Shown: positions 18,332 to 26,834, counted from the stretch's first letter. The stretch: DNA of 64,000 nucleotides from Salipaludibacillus sp. CUR1 (GCF_021028955.1 NZ_JAIWPE010000069.1:62001-126000); one strand, 5' to 3'. Numbers and translations are program-made. The notes: generated by a model not told the origin, from the sequence alone.

Positions 18332-19246
18332 ATGAGAGTTTTAGTATTAGGTGCAGGTGCTACAGGAGGCTATTTTGGAGGAAGGCTTCTTGAAAAAGGA
18401 GAAGACGTTACTTTTCTGGTAAGAGAAAAAAGAGAGCAGCAGCTGAAAGAAGAAGGTCTTGTAATAAAGAGTAAACACGGAGATGCCCAGTTAAGGCCCC
18501 GCACAATTAGAGCAGGAAGCGGAGATGACCCATTTGATGTTGTATTCATTGCCACAAAAGCCTACCATTTAAAAGAAGCATTAGAAGCAGTGGAACCTTT
18601 TGTAAGGGAATATACTACGGTCATTCCTTTATTAAATGGGATTGAACACTTAGATGAAATGAGGCGATTCTTTTCAAAGGATCAGGTAATAGGGGGATTA
18701 TGTTTTATAGAATCAACTTTAAACGAGAAAGGCCATATTATACAGACGAGTGAGACGCACGAACTTGCTTATGGAGAATGGTCCGGCAGGGAAACGGATC
18801 GGGTTAAAAAATTATCTGAGACTTTTTCAGGCACGAAAGCGTCTTTCCGGCTTAGTGACACTATTGAACAGGATATGTGGCAAAAATATTTATTTATCAC
18901 CACTCTTTCCGGAATGACTTCACTTATGCGCTCTTCAATTGGCCCTGTCCTGGATACTTTGGAGGGAAGAACGTATTTTCAGCAGCTGTTTGAAGAAGTA
19001 CGTCTGACTATGGCTGAAAACGGGGCTCCTTTAGCGGAAGGAATTGTTGAAAAACAAATGGCATTAACAGAAAAGTTAGGTTACAATATGAAATCTTCTA
19101 TGCTGAGAGATATTGAAAAAGGCTTACATATTGAAGCTGACCATTTACAAGGTTATTTATTGTTGCTGGCCGAACGGACGGGAGTGGAAACGCCTTTGTT
19201 GCGTTTAATCTATCAGCATTTAAAAGTATATGAAAAAAACCTTTAA
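18332..19246 (+). CDS. panE: 2-dehydropantoate 2-reductase (ketopantoate reductase family)
   Basis: Reduces ketopantoate to pantoate with NADPH in pantothenate/CoA synthesis. 304 aa. The N-terminal Rossmann motif is VLVLGAGATGGYFGGRLLE; FIATKAYHLKEAL and PLLNGIEHLD (active-site Asn) are in the expected places, as is the C-terminal ApbA helix bundle (KSSMLRDIEKGLHIEADHL). I chose the ATG at 18332, 8 nt after GAGGAGG; a longer in-frame ORF has no ribosome site. Several paralogs of this family act on other 2-keto acids and no other pan gene is near, so the specific substrate is an assumption. Confidence 0.82.
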   Translation: MRVLVLGAGATGGYFGGRLLEKGEDVTFLVREKREQQLKEEGLVIKSKHGDAQLRPRTIRAGSGDDPFDVVFIATKAYHLKEALEAVEPFVREYTTVIPLLNGIEHLDEMRRFFSKDQVIGGLCFIESTLNEKGHIIQTSETHELAYGEWSGRETDRVKKLSETFSGTKASFRLSDTIEQDMWQKYLFITTLSGMTSLMRSSIGPVLDTLEGRTYFQQLFEEVRLTMAENGAPLAEGIVEKQMALTEKLGYNMKSSMLRDIEKGLHIEADHLQGYLLLLAERTGVETPLLRLIYQHLKVYEKNL

Positions 19247-19300
19247 TAAACAAGCGGGCTATTATAAAGAGAGACCTTGAAAATTGGAAGTGCAGATATA

Positions 19301-19338
19301 AAAAAGAGTATCCCGTCAAACAACGGGATACTCTTTTT
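19301..19338. terminator. Bidirectional terminator between panE and the 3D-domain gene
   Basis: Perfect 16 bp inverted repeat AAAAAGAGTATCCCGT / ACGGGATACTCTTTTT with a 6 nt loop, giving T-runs on both strands. Confidence 0.92.
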
Positions 19339-19352
19339 GTTTAATGTTAGAT

Positions 19353-20648
19353 TTATGGTGTTTCTACAACAGTTACTTCTACGTCACGACGGCCAAATTC
19401 AAGTGCTTCTTCTTTAGTAGCCACGTGGAGGTCAATACGGTTACCCTGGATAGCTCCTCCAATGTCGCCGGCTACAGCCTGTCCATATCCTTCAACTTCT
19501 ACGATAGATCCTAAAGGAATAACATTAGGGTCTACTGCTACTACTTTTTTATCAGGATTATTTCTTAAGTCCTGGCCTGTATAAGTGATGCCTGTGCAGC
19601 CTTCACAGAAAGCAGTGTAAGCAGTTGCTTCCATTGTTAGTGTTTCTCCGTCAGCTCCTTCAGAAGCAGTTTCTTCTGTGGACTGTTCAGTCTGTTCAGC
19701 TTCTTCAATTGCTTCTTCAGAAGTCTCTTCTGTGGCTTCTTCAGTTGATCCTGCATCAGCTGTTTCAGTTGATGCTTCGGCGGATTCTTCAGCAGCCTCT
19801 TCAGCAGCTTCAGTTTCAGTTACATCAGAAGATTCTTCAGTTGCTTCTTCTGCAGATTCCTCTGTAGCTTCCTCAGTTGTTTCTTCTGTTGCTTCTTCAG
19901 TAGCTTCCTCAGTTGTTTCTTCAGTAGCTTCTTCAGTAGCTTCTTCAGTTGTTTCTTCAGTAGCTTCTTCTGTTGCTTCTTCAGTTACTTCTTCAGTAGC
20001 CTCTTCTGTTGCTTCTTCAGTTACTTCTTCAGTAGCCTCTTCAGTTGCTTCTTCTGTAGATTCTGTGGCTTCTGCAGAATCAGTTCCTTGACTGGCAGAG
20101 CCATATTTTCCAAGTTGTTCATATAAAGCAGCGTAAGTATAAGGTCCTGCTACACCTTCTTCGTCTTGAACACCTTCATCGTTCTGCAAGTCAATAACTG
20201 CTTGTTCAGTTACCGGACCAAAAATTCCGTCTACACCAAAGTTATAATACCCAAGTGCTTCAAGGTCTTCCTGAAGGTTTGTAACAAGTTCACCTTCATC
20301 TCCTTTTTCAAGACCGGAAAGCGCTCCAACTGTCTGATTACCAGCAACTCCATCGACTAACAGGCCGTATTTTTGCTGGAATTGTCTAACGGCATTTTCT
20401 GTAGCGGAAGTATAAACGCTGCTCCATGCGCCTGTTTCCGGTTCTCCAAATATGCCATTCTCAGAGAGTAAATCTTTAAGTTCCAGAACATGCTCGTTGG
20501 ATTGACCAGTATATAGTAACTTTTCGCCAAACTCTTTCCCATCTCCTCCAGCGGCATCAACCTGGGCACCTGAAAATAAAACGGCGCCTGCTGCTACTGC
20601 AGAAATTCCCAGTCTTTGAAAAGACCGGATTGTCTTATTCGTTTTCAT
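19353..20648 (-). CDS. Secreted cell-wall protein: two peptidoglycan-binding domains, acidic repeat linker, 3D domain
   Basis: 431 aa. A signal peptide (about 1-32, TIRSFQRLGISAVAAGAVLF, ending VDA) is followed by two PG_binding_1 domains (about 45-100 and 105-165; GLLVDGVAGNQTVGAL, FGVDGIFGPVTEQAV). Then comes a ~145-residue low-complexity linker of TEEA/TEEV/TEET units (about 190-335) and a C-terminal 3D domain (338-431) with YTAFCEGCTGITYTG, VDPNVIPLGS, AGDIGGAIQGNRIDL, the Asp residues of MltA/YocH-like lytic enzymes. It probably cleaves or remodels peptidoglycan outside the cell. I chose the ATG at 20648, just after AAGGAGG. The linker makes the DNA highly repetitive on both strands. Confidence 0.9.
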   Translation of the reverse strand: MKTNKTIRSFQRLGISAVAAGAVLFSGAQVDAAGGDGKEFGEKLLYTGQSNEHVLELKDLLSENGIFGEPETGAWSSVYTSATENAVRQFQQKYGLLVDGVAGNQTVGALSGLEKGDEGELVTNLQEDLEALGYYNFGVDGIFGPVTEQAVIDLQNDEGVQDEEGVAGPYTYAALYEQLGKYGSASQGTDSAEATESTEEATEEATEEVTEEATEEATEEVTEEATEEATEETTEEATEEATEETTEEATEEATEETTEEATEESAEEATEESSDVTETEAAEEAAEESAEASTETADAGSTEEATEETSEEAIEEAEQTEQSTEETASEGADGETLTMEATAYTAFCEGCTGITYTGQDLRNNPDKKVVAVDPNVIPLGSIVEVEGYGQAVAGDIGGAIQGNRIDLHVATKEEALEFGRRDVEVTVVETP

Positions 20649-20783
20649 CGAAAGAAAACCTCCTTCATGTGATTCTTTCTTCTTCAACGATGCCTATCGT
20701 ATCAACACGCACATGAAGGTTCAAGGGTTTTCCATGTTATTTAATCTTTTGCAAAACACTTGTCAATGTCTGCAATCTCTCTG

Positions 20784-21359
20784 TCATTTATTAGAGAATT
20801 TCTCATTATTCACCAACAATTCTTCGTTAATCTGATGCCACTCCTTGTCGAGTATGCTCATTTCGTACATACCCCAGTAATTATCCCCTATTCTTCTGTA
20901 ATCTCTAAAGTATCCTTCTGTTTTAAATCCGTATTTTGAATAAATTTTTTTAGCATGAAGGTTATTGTCAAAGACACCTAATGACACACGGTGTAATAGA
21001 AGCTCTTCAAAAGCAAACCGGAGCAGCTCGTGAAGGATATAAGGTGTAAAGCCTTTATTACGGGAGGCCGTTTCTCCAATGAGGACTTTTCCCAGACGGG
21101 CAGACCTGTGATAATAATCTGTTTTTCTTAACGCAATGTGGCCAATAGCCCGTCCGGAGTTCAGATCTTCTACCGTAAAAATAAAGTCTGGGCTCCCCGG
21201 GAAGTTAGCTTTTTGTATATATTGCTTTAATTGTTCATCCGTTATAGGAAACTCAAAAGTCACCCCTCCCCATTTCAGAAGAAACTCGGGCGATGTACAG
21301 TTGAGCCAATTTTTTAGTAAAGGAAAATGATTTTCAGTAAATGGTATAAGCTTGATCAT
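20784..21359 (-). CDS. GNAT acetyltransferase (RimJ/RimL-like)
   Basis: 191 aa from the ATG at 21359, behind AGGGGGACC; an upstream in-frame extension encodes an unlikely hydrophobic leader and is not used. The GNAT fold is visible: LIPFTENHFPLLKNWL at the N-terminus, IGHIALRKTD (strand 4), SARLGKVLIGETASRNKGFTPYIL as the acetyl-CoA loop, and HRVSLGVFDNNLHAKKIYSKYGFKTEGYF (motif B). This is the Acetyltransf_3 subtype that often acetylates protein N-termini or small molecules. Substrate unknown; no partner gene. Confidence 0.85.
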   Translation of the reverse strand: MIKLIPFTENHFPLLKNWLNCTSPEFLLKWGGVTFEFPITDEQLKQYIQKANFPGSPDFIFTVEDLNSGRAIGHIALRKTDYYHRSARLGKVLIGETASRNKGFTPYILHELLRFAFEELLLHRVSLGVFDNNLHAKKIYSKYGFKTEGYFRDYRRIGDNYWGMYEMSILDKEWHQINEELLVNNEKFSNK

Positions 21360-21461
21360 AGGTCCCCCTGTTTTAAGTAAAAGTAATATAACAATAACAA
21401 CATATAATTTTCCGGTAAACTTAATTTTCAAAACCGAAGCGTGTCCAATTAATTATAAACC

Positions 21462-21492
21462 AAATAATGGGGGGTCTGTCCCCCCATTAATT
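21462..21492. repeat. G6/C6 hairpin element, copy 1
   Basis: GGGGGGTCTGTCCCCCC with AAATAAT on the left and ATTAATT on the right, six of seven flank positions paired. Two further copies lie at 23262 and 26802 with different, self-complementary flanks. Confidence 0.85.
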
Positions 21493-21715
21493 CCCAAATG
21501 TTATCAACTGGGTGAATGTCAGCATTTTTTAAGTGTACATCTAAGTGTTGAAGTGGGTAAGCCGATATTGGTATGATAAGTCTTGGTAAAGCAGTTTATC
21601 AACTGACTGAGGTTCACAGGACGGTCTGTTCAAGAATAGTTTATTCTGTGAGAAATTAGGATGCTTATTAGGAATAAACAGTAAAAACATAACTTTATAA
21701 AAAGGAGACCTTGTA

Positions 21716-22486
21716 ATGATTCAACGTAAATCCGAACGTGAAATTGAACTAATGAAAGAAGCTGGCAAACTTGTGGCGAGCCTGCATCGGAAGCTGGCGA
21801 CCATGGTTCAGCCTGGAATAACCACCATGGAACTGGATGAGTTTGTGGAGAAGACTTTAAAAAAATTCGGGGCAACAGCTGCACAGAAGGGTTATCATGG
21901 TTATGAATACGCCACATGCGCCTCTGTTAATGATGAAATATGCCACGGCTTTCCCCGTAAAAAGCCGCTAAAAGAAGGGGATCTTCTCACGATGGATTTT
22001 GTAGTTGACTTGAATGGGGGGTTAGCTGATTCAGCCTGGACCTATCCTGTTGGGGAAGTATCTGAAGATATTAAACAATTAAACCGCGTGACCAAAGAAG
22101 CGCTGTATAAAGGAATTGAAGCGGCCAAGTCAGGAAACCGGGTTGGGGATATTGGAGCTGCTATCCAGTCATATGTGGAACCTTATGGCTATGGAATTGT
22201 CAGGGATTTTGCAGGCCACGGGATCGGGCCGACCATTCATGAAGAACCAAATATTCCGCATTTCGGACAGCCTGGGAGGGGGAAAAGACTGAAAGAAGGA
22301 ATGGCTATTACGATTGAACCGATGATTAACATGGGAGTATGGCAATCAAAAATGGATGATAACGGTTGGACAGCCAGAACTCAGGACGGTTCGATATCCA
22401 CCCAATATGAACACACGCTGGTTATAACGAATGACAAACCGATCATTACTACAGACCAAAGTCAGCCGGGTCTGTTTGATTTGTAA
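21716..22486 (+). CDS. map: Methionine aminopeptidase, type I
   Basis: Removes the N-terminal Met from nascent proteins; cytoplasmic two-metal enzyme. 256 aa. All five metal ligands are present: Asp in TMDFVVDLNGG and in ADSAWTYPVG, His in FAGHGIGPTIHEEP, Glu in ITIEPMIN and Glu in QYEHTLVIT. The SD is AAGGAGACC before the ATG. In Bacillaceae the main map gene lies in the ribosomal protein cluster next to adk and secY; this one stands alone, so it is probably a second methionine aminopeptidase. Confidence 0.94.
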   Translation: MIQRKSEREIELMKEAGKLVASLHRKLATMVQPGITTMELDEFVEKTLKKFGATAAQKGYHGYEYATCASVNDEICHGFPRKKPLKEGDLLTMDFVVDLNGGLADSAWTYPVGEVSEDIKQLNRVTKEALYKGIEAAKSGNRVGDIGAAIQSYVEPYGYGIVRDFAGHGIGPTIHEEPNIPHFGQPGRGKRLKEGMAITIEPMINMGVWQSKMDDNGWTARTQDGSISTQYEHTLVITNDKPIITTDQSQPGLFDL

Positions 22487-22617
22487 AAAAGAAGATATAA
22501 AGCGGCTTGGCCGGCCAGTTCACAGATAAGCTTCTTTATTACTTGCCGGGAATACAGAAGATTTTATTAGCCAGGGGCGGGTTCTTGTACTTTATGATCC
22601 TTTTCACACTTTGAACC
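22487..22617 (+). other. Untranslated stretch after map
   Basis: No gene seen. A GC-rich palindrome GGCCGGCC lies near 22509. Together with the terminator and the leader of the next gene it makes up the 22487-22805 gap. Confidence 0.4.
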
Positions 22618-22676
22618 ACACAAAAGAATAAAGAAGTCACTCCTTTTAAATGAGTGTCTTCTTTTGTGTTGTTTTA
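22618..22676 (+). terminator. Terminator in the map / Pro-Gly-rich gene gap
   Basis: ACACAAAAGAA pairs with TTCTTTTGTGT, with an inner CACTC/GAGTG stem and T-rich sequence afterwards. Confidence 0.65.
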
Positions 22677-22805
22677 AAAAAGGAGCGAGCGATTATTATT
22701 ATACTCCATTTCTTATCTTTACTTAAGGTTTTTGCTATATAGGCAAGCACCATGGTTTTCAGTCTTTCATAGTCTGTATTGAAAGATAGGAAAGGAGAGG
22801 CTATT

Positions 22806-23255
22806 GTGTACAATCGACAAATTTTCAACTGGCTATTCCCCTCTCAACCAGGCCAATTTGGTACGGGATTTGGAGGTTTAGGTTCTTTATTTGGATTTGG
22901 GCCTCCGGGCCCGCCGCCAGGGCCGGGGTTTGGCCCTCCGGGAGGCCCTCCGCCGGGACCGGGATTTGGCCCGCCAGGAGGTCCACCGCCGGGACCGCCT
23001 CCAGGCCCGCCACCTGCGACACCGCCACCGACAGGCCCAGAGGGAATAGGAGTGTTCGCAGTAGACCCGGGAGCTTTTCGAAGGTGTTTGTACCGGTACA
23101 CCTACGTCGTCTTAGTTGACGGCCGGCGTTTCTGGTTCTGGCCTACCTTTATAGGCCGCACTTCTGTGGCAGGCTACCGCTGGAGACCAAGGCAATTCAG
23201 ATGGGTGTATTTTGGCATTGATGCAAACCAGATCAGATCCTTTCAATGTACGTAG
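22806..23255 (+). CDS. Pro/Gly-rich protein with a conserved-looking C-terminal domain, unknown function
   Basis: 149 aa from a GTG at 22806, 7 nt after AAAGGAGAG. The N-terminus (VYNRQIFNWLFPSQPGQFG) is followed by a PPGPGFGPPGGPP repeat region (about 37-75). The C-terminal ~70 residues are aromatic and Arg-rich (FRRCLYRYTYVVLVDGRRFW, FWPTFIGRTSVAGYRW, ending QIRSFQCT with two Cys). There is no signal peptide. The collagen-like but not strictly Gly-X-Y repeat plus a basic aromatic domain resembles spore-surface or exosporium-type small proteins of Bacillaceae, which is inference. The repeats are GC-rich compared with neighbours. Confidence 0.75.
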   Translation: MYNRQIFNWLFPSQPGQFGTGFGGLGSLFGFGPPGPPPGPGFGPPGGPPPGPGFGPPGGPPPGPPPGPPPATPPPTGPEGIGVFAVDPGAFRRCLYRYTYVVLVDGRRFWFWPTFIGRTSVAGYRWRPRQFRWVYFGIDANQIRSFQCT

Positions 23256-23261
23256 GACGAT

Positions 23262-23296
23262 CCAAAAAATGGGGGGACTGTCCCCCCATTTTTTGG
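23262..23296. repeat. G6/C6 hairpin element, copy 2
   Basis: CCAAAAAAT-G6-ACTGT-C6-ATTTTTTGG, perfectly self-complementary. It starts 6 bp after the stop of the Pro/Gly-rich gene, so here it probably doubles as its terminator. Confidence 0.85.
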
Positions 23297-23445
23297 GAAA
23301 TATTCTTTAGAATTGTAAGACAGGATGTTAACTTACAGTAAAAGAAAACATTACAATGTTTTCTTTTTAAAAAACAGGTTTTAAAGTGAGTCAGCTGTGG
23401 TAAATTAATATGATAGAGAATTCAACAAAATGGGAGGCATTCAAA

Positions 23446-24306
23446 ATGGCGGGGGATTTTATTGCAACACTTGGTCACAAAATTCTAGAAAATGAGGAAA
23501 ACCTGGCCTACCGCATTAGGGACCTTTATTATGAAGAATATGAGAAAGACGCCAGAGATTTAAACGAAAAAGAGTCTCAGGACTATATGGTGGGATTATT
23601 ACATAGGATAGGGAAAGCTCTATCAGAGCACAATGAACAGGAGACAAATACTTCCATTGAAGAATGGGGAGCAAAATTTGGAAAAACAGCGGTGCAATCA
23701 GGTGTAGCAATTGATAAAGCGATGCTGGGGCTCCCATTTTTCAGGAAAGTTATGGAAGAATTAATTCGTTCAGAATTTAAAAAAACTGACAGACCGGTGG
23801 AGGATTATTTTCAAGCGGTAGATTATATAAATCCCATAGTGGACCGGACAATTTATTCTTTTAGCCACGCATATGTTGAATATAATGAAGATACTTTTAA
23901 GAAGGCTAAGGAAGAATTAACGGAATTATCTGTTCCGGTTGTTCCTTTAACTAAAGAAGTTGCCATTTTACCGATTATTGGGACGATTGATACTCACCGG
24001 TCTAAAGAATTACTGGATAAATCACTTAACCGGGGACGCGAACTGGAGTTGGCGTATTTAATTGTTGATTTATCCGGGGTTGATATTATTGATACAGCTA
24101 TTGCTCATAATTTATTTCAGTTAAATGACGCCTTGCGTGTAATTGGTGTGACAGCTATTTTCTCAGGGTTGAGACCGGAGCTTGCTCAAACGATCGTTAA
24201 TTTAGGTATTTCATTTGAGAATATGAGAGTGGTCAGTGACCTTGAACAAGCTTTAACAGTAACTGGGCTTAAAATTAAAGAAAACAATCCAAATTTAACT
24301 ATTTAA
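23446..24306 (+). CDS. RsbR-family stressosome protein with STAS domain
   Basis: 286 aa from the ATG at 23446, 8 nt after GGGAGG (an in-frame ATG at 23410 has no such site). The N-terminal half is a helical RsbR_N (non-heme globin-like) sensor domain. The C-terminal STAS domain (about 180-285) has both phosphorylatable threonines seen in RsbR proteins: IIGTIDTHRSKEL and DLSGVDIIDTAIAH. Such proteins form the stressosome with RsbS and the kinase RsbT and feed the general stress response. Here the gene stands alone, as the RsbR paralogs do in B. subtilis, so which paralog it matches is not decided. Confidence 0.88.
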   Translation: MAGDFIATLGHKILENEENLAYRIRDLYYEEYEKDARDLNEKESQDYMVGLLHRIGKALSEHNEQETNTSIEEWGAKFGKTAVQSGVAIDKAMLGLPFFRKVMEELIRSEFKKTDRPVEDYFQAVDYINPIVDRTIYSFSHAYVEYNEDTFKKAKEELTELSVPVVPLTKEVAILPIIGTIDTHRSKELLDKSLNRGRELELAYLIVDLSGVDIIDTAIAHNLFQLNDALRVIGVTAIFSGLRPELAQTIVNLGISFENMRVVSDLEQALTVTGLKIKENNPNLTI

Positions 24307-24353
24307 AGAAAGTATATCTGCAGCCCCCATAATTTGCTTTATGGAAATTTTTT

Positions 24354-24379
24354 CCCCTTTGCCAAAAGGGGTTTTTTTT
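24354..24379 (+). terminator. Terminator of the RsbR-like gene
   Basis: CCCCTTT (24354-24360) pairs with AAAGGGG (24365-24371), followed by eight T residues. Confidence 0.88.
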
Positions 24380-24413
24380 ATGTAATAATAATCGCCATGG
24401 AGGTGTTTCACAG

Positions 24414-25079
24414 ATGTTAAAAAAAATCATGACATCATTTTTGGTTTTAGGTTTAGTGTTTCCTCTGTTTGTTTCAAATGCTGAAGCAAACACAACTCAT
24501 CAAGTCAGATCTGGAGATACTTTATGGCTGATTTCCCTTCAATATGATCTTTCATTCTCAGATCTGTTGTCGGCTAATCGTCAAATTTCCAATCCAAATG
24601 TGATTTACCCAGGACAGCAGGTGGCCATTCCAACAAATAATAACAGCCAGGCTGCACCACAGCAAACTTCTGCAGAGCAAGTGTCCAGTCAACTTTCTCA
24701 GTTTGAAAGGGAAGTGATCCGTTTAACAAATGCAGAAAGACAAAATAGAGGATTAGCTCCTTTGCAAATTGACGAGGAAGTTTCAAAGGTTGCCAGAATA
24801 AAGTCTCAGGATATGAGGGACCGGGGATATTTTTCCCACCAGAGCCCGACATACGGAAGCCCGTTTGATATGTTAAGGAACTACGGAGTGTCTTACAGGG
24901 CGGCTGGAGAAAATATTGCAGCAGGCCAAAGAACACCTCAGCAAGTGGTTCAAGCCTGGATGAACTCCCAGGGCCACAGACAAAACATATTGAACAGCAA
25001 TTATACACACATAGGTGTGGGCCATGTCCAAGGCGGCCCATACGGTCATTACTGGACGCAAATGTTTATAAGTAAATAA
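24414..25079 (+). CDS. Secreted LysM plus CAP (SCP/PR1) domain protein
   Basis: 221 aa. A signal peptide (about 1-25, FLVLGLVFPLFVSNAEA), one LysM domain (29-75, HQVRSGDTLWLISLQYDLSF to VIYPGQQVAIP), a Gln/Ser-rich linker and a CAP domain (105-218). The CAP part shows LTNAERQNRGLAPLQIDEE, GYFSHQSPTYGSPFDML, AGENIAAGQRTPQQVVQAWM and HRQNILNSNYTHIGVG. It should bind peptidoglycan or cortex through LysM. It resembles YkwD-type proteins and spore-coat LysM proteins of Bacillus; the CAP activity is not known. Start ATG after GGAGGTG. Confidence 0.9.
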   Translation: MLKKIMTSFLVLGLVFPLFVSNAEANTTHQVRSGDTLWLISLQYDLSFSDLLSANRQISNPNVIYPGQQVAIPTNNNSQAAPQQTSAEQVSSQLSQFEREVIRLTNAERQNRGLAPLQIDEEVSKVARIKSQDMRDRGYFSHQSPTYGSPFDMLRNYGVSYRAAGENIAAGQRTPQQVVQAWMNSQGHRQNILNSNYTHIGVGHVQGGPYGHYWTQMFISK

Positions 25080-25092
25080 ATAACTTTTAAAG

Positions 25093-25124
25093 AACCGGCT
25101 TATAATGTATGAGCCGGTTTTTTG
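25093..25124 (+). terminator. Terminator of the LysM-CAP gene
   Basis: AACCGGCT pairs with AGCCGGTT, followed by TTTT. Confidence 0.85.
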
Positions 25125-25369
25125 CATGTTTGGCGCTTGCAAGTTTTACAGAAAAAGTAAGTACAATCTCCTGTCGTTTCGAAAGTTCTTTAATAAACCT
25201 CTCCAGTGTCCCGGCCGAACATTTTTTCAAAAAATATCTGTTTTCACATACATACAGGATTGAATATTTGCTGGATTTACCTAAAAAATTTAAAAATAAT
25301 GGAGGAAGAAGTGGAAAAAGGTATAATAGAATAAGAGAAACTGTCGTGATAGAAAGGGTGGAAGAATCC

Positions 25370-25828
25370 ATGTACGAATGGAAATGGATGACGAATGATG
25401 CAGCTTTGGAGATAGCAGAGTGGGAATACGAAGAACCGTATTCATTTTATAATCTGCAAAATGATGTAGATGATTTAGATGAGTTTTTAAATCCGTTCAG
25501 GTGGAACCATTATGCTGCAATTTATGAAAAAAATGAGCTGGTTGGTTTCTATACATTTAACCCTCTAAACCTTGAAGAAGTTGAGATTGGCTTAGGATTA
25601 CGCCCGGATTTAACAGGGAAGGGAAAGGGAGGGCCGTTTGTGGATTATGCCCTTACGGTGGCAGTAAAATGGTACGAGCCTAAAAAACTGGTAGTAAAGG
25701 TGGCAAAATTTAATAAGAGAGCCATGGCAGTCTATGAGAAGGCAGGCTTTCAAAAGACTGACCACTTTATGCAGCATACAAACGGAGAAGATGTCCCGTT
25801 TGTACGTATGGAAAAAAAGGTTTTATAA
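25370..25828 (+). CDS. GNAT acetyltransferase
   Basis: 152 aa from the ATG at 25370, which begins MYEWKWMTNDAALEIAEW; the open frame continues further upstream but without a ribosome site. The GNAT core is clear: HYAAIYEKNELVGFYTF, EEVEIGLGLRPDLTGKGKG (acetyl-CoA-binding Q/RxxGxG/A-like loop, here LTGKGKGGP), and VVKVAKFNKRAMAVYEKAGF. Similar proteins are annotated as RimI-type acetyltransferases. Substrate unknown. A second, longer GNAT gene follows 83 bp downstream in the same direction. Confidence 0.82.
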   Translation: MYEWKWMTNDAALEIAEWEYEEPYSFYNLQNDVDDLDEFLNPFRWNHYAAIYEKNELVGFYTFNPLNLEEVEIGLGLRPDLTGKGKGGPFVDYALTVAVKWYEPKKLVVKVAKFNKRAMAVYEKAGFQKTDHFMQHTNGEDVPFVRMEKKVL

Positions 25829-25911
25829 AACGACATGGAAGATTAGAAGGATATTCTTTTGTTGTTCTTGAAGTATTTAACAGGTAAATTAAGCTGGAAG
25901 GAGGGCTAATT

Positions 25912-26769
25912 ATGAAATTCACCCGGTATAATTCTGCCTCTCATATTTTAAATAGAGCTGAGGATTTCCTTTTGAAAAAAGAAGTGACCCATAATCTTCC
26001 TCTCGGTATACTCCGGCAATTTTCTAAAGAAGAAGAGAGATCACCGGACTATTCCAAAGGCATTTTCATGGCAGCAGGGGAAAATGATAAAGGAGAAGTG
26101 GAAGTGGTGATGGTAAGAACTCCTCCGAGAAACCTGATTATTTGTGGAACGGGCTCAGGAGTGGAAAAGGCAGCCCGCTGGTTAGCTGAGGAAGGAACGG
26201 AGCTGCCAGGAGTGGTAGGCTGCTCAAATACAGCTAAAGCTTTCTCTGAGGCATGGGCTAAATTAACATCCTGCCGAGTGGAGCAGGCTATGAAACAAAA
26301 GATTTACCAGCTCCAGGAACTTAAAAGTTTCCAAAGAAATCCCGGGAGGTTAACTTACGCAACTGAAGATGATATCGCATTAGTTTTGGCATGGACAAAA
26401 GAATTTGAAGAAGAAGCATTAGGGATAACAGAGCACCCTAACCTTGAAGAAACGGTTCGGAGGGAAATAAGGAACAATCAGGTTTATTTCTGGAGAGATG
26501 AACACTGCACGCCCGTTTCAATGGCTAAAAAAGGCAGAGAATTAAAAAACGGAGTGGTTGTTAATTTCGTTTACACTCCTGAGGAATACCAGCGGAAAGG
26601 TTATGCGACCAGTTGCGTAGGTGCCCTGAGTGAGCGTTTATTAAATGAAGGCTTCCGCTTCTGCAGTTTAAACACAGACGCTGAAAATCCTGCTTCTAAT
26701 TCCATATATATGAAAATAGGCTATGAATCAGTAGGCGATGCTGCTGAATACAAATTTGTTTATAATTAG
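25912..26769 (+). CDS. Two-part GNAT acetyltransferase
   Basis: 285 aa, start ATG after GAAGGAGGG. The N-terminal ~135 residues (NRAEDFLLKKEVTHNLPLGI onward) form an extra domain common in this GNAT subgroup. The C-terminal part is a GNAT fold: VVNFVYTPEEYQRKGYATSC (acetyl-CoA loop RKGYAT), then EGFRFCSLNTDAENPASNSI and YMKIGYESVGD. Cytoplasmic. The substrate is not deducible. It may form an operon with the preceding GNAT gene and ends in a terminator followed by a G6/C6 hairpin. Confidence 0.83.
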   Translation: MKFTRYNSASHILNRAEDFLLKKEVTHNLPLGILRQFSKEEERSPDYSKGIFMAAGENDKGEVEVVMVRTPPRNLIICGTGSGVEKAARWLAEEGTELPGVVGCSNTAKAFSEAWAKLTSCRVEQAMKQKIYQLQELKSFQRNPGRLTYATEDDIALVLAWTKEFEEEALGITEHPNLEETVRREIRNNQVYFWRDEHCTPVSMAKKGRELKNGVVVNFVYTPEEYQRKGYATSCVGALSERLLNEGFRFCSLNTDAENPASNSIYMKIGYESVGDAAEYKFVYN

Positions 26770-26793
26770 GTAACTTCACGCCAGTGAAGTTAC
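26770..26793 (+). terminator. Hairpin after the second GNAT gene
   Basis: GTAACTTCAC pairs perfectly with GTGAAGTTAC around a 4 nt loop immediately after the stop; only a weak T-run (TTATTT) follows. Confidence 0.7.
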
Positions 26794-26801
26794 TTATTTG
26801 T

Positions 26802-26834
26802 AAATTACTGGGGGGTCTGTCCCCCCAGTAATTT
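26802..26834. repeat. G6/C6 hairpin element, copy 3
   Basis: AAATTACT-G6-TCTGT-C6-AGTAATTT, perfect complementarity of both flank and core. Confidence 0.88.

Noticed and set aside
19678-20091. Antisense frame of VASSV-type repeats
   Set aside because: It is the mirror of the acidic linker in the 3D-domain gene, with no start signal; pure low-complexity shadow.
22844-23101. Antisense Gly/Pro-rich frame
   Set aside because: Shadow of the Pro/Gly-rich protein caused by GC-rich repeats; the sense strand has the ribosome site and a structured C-terminal domain.
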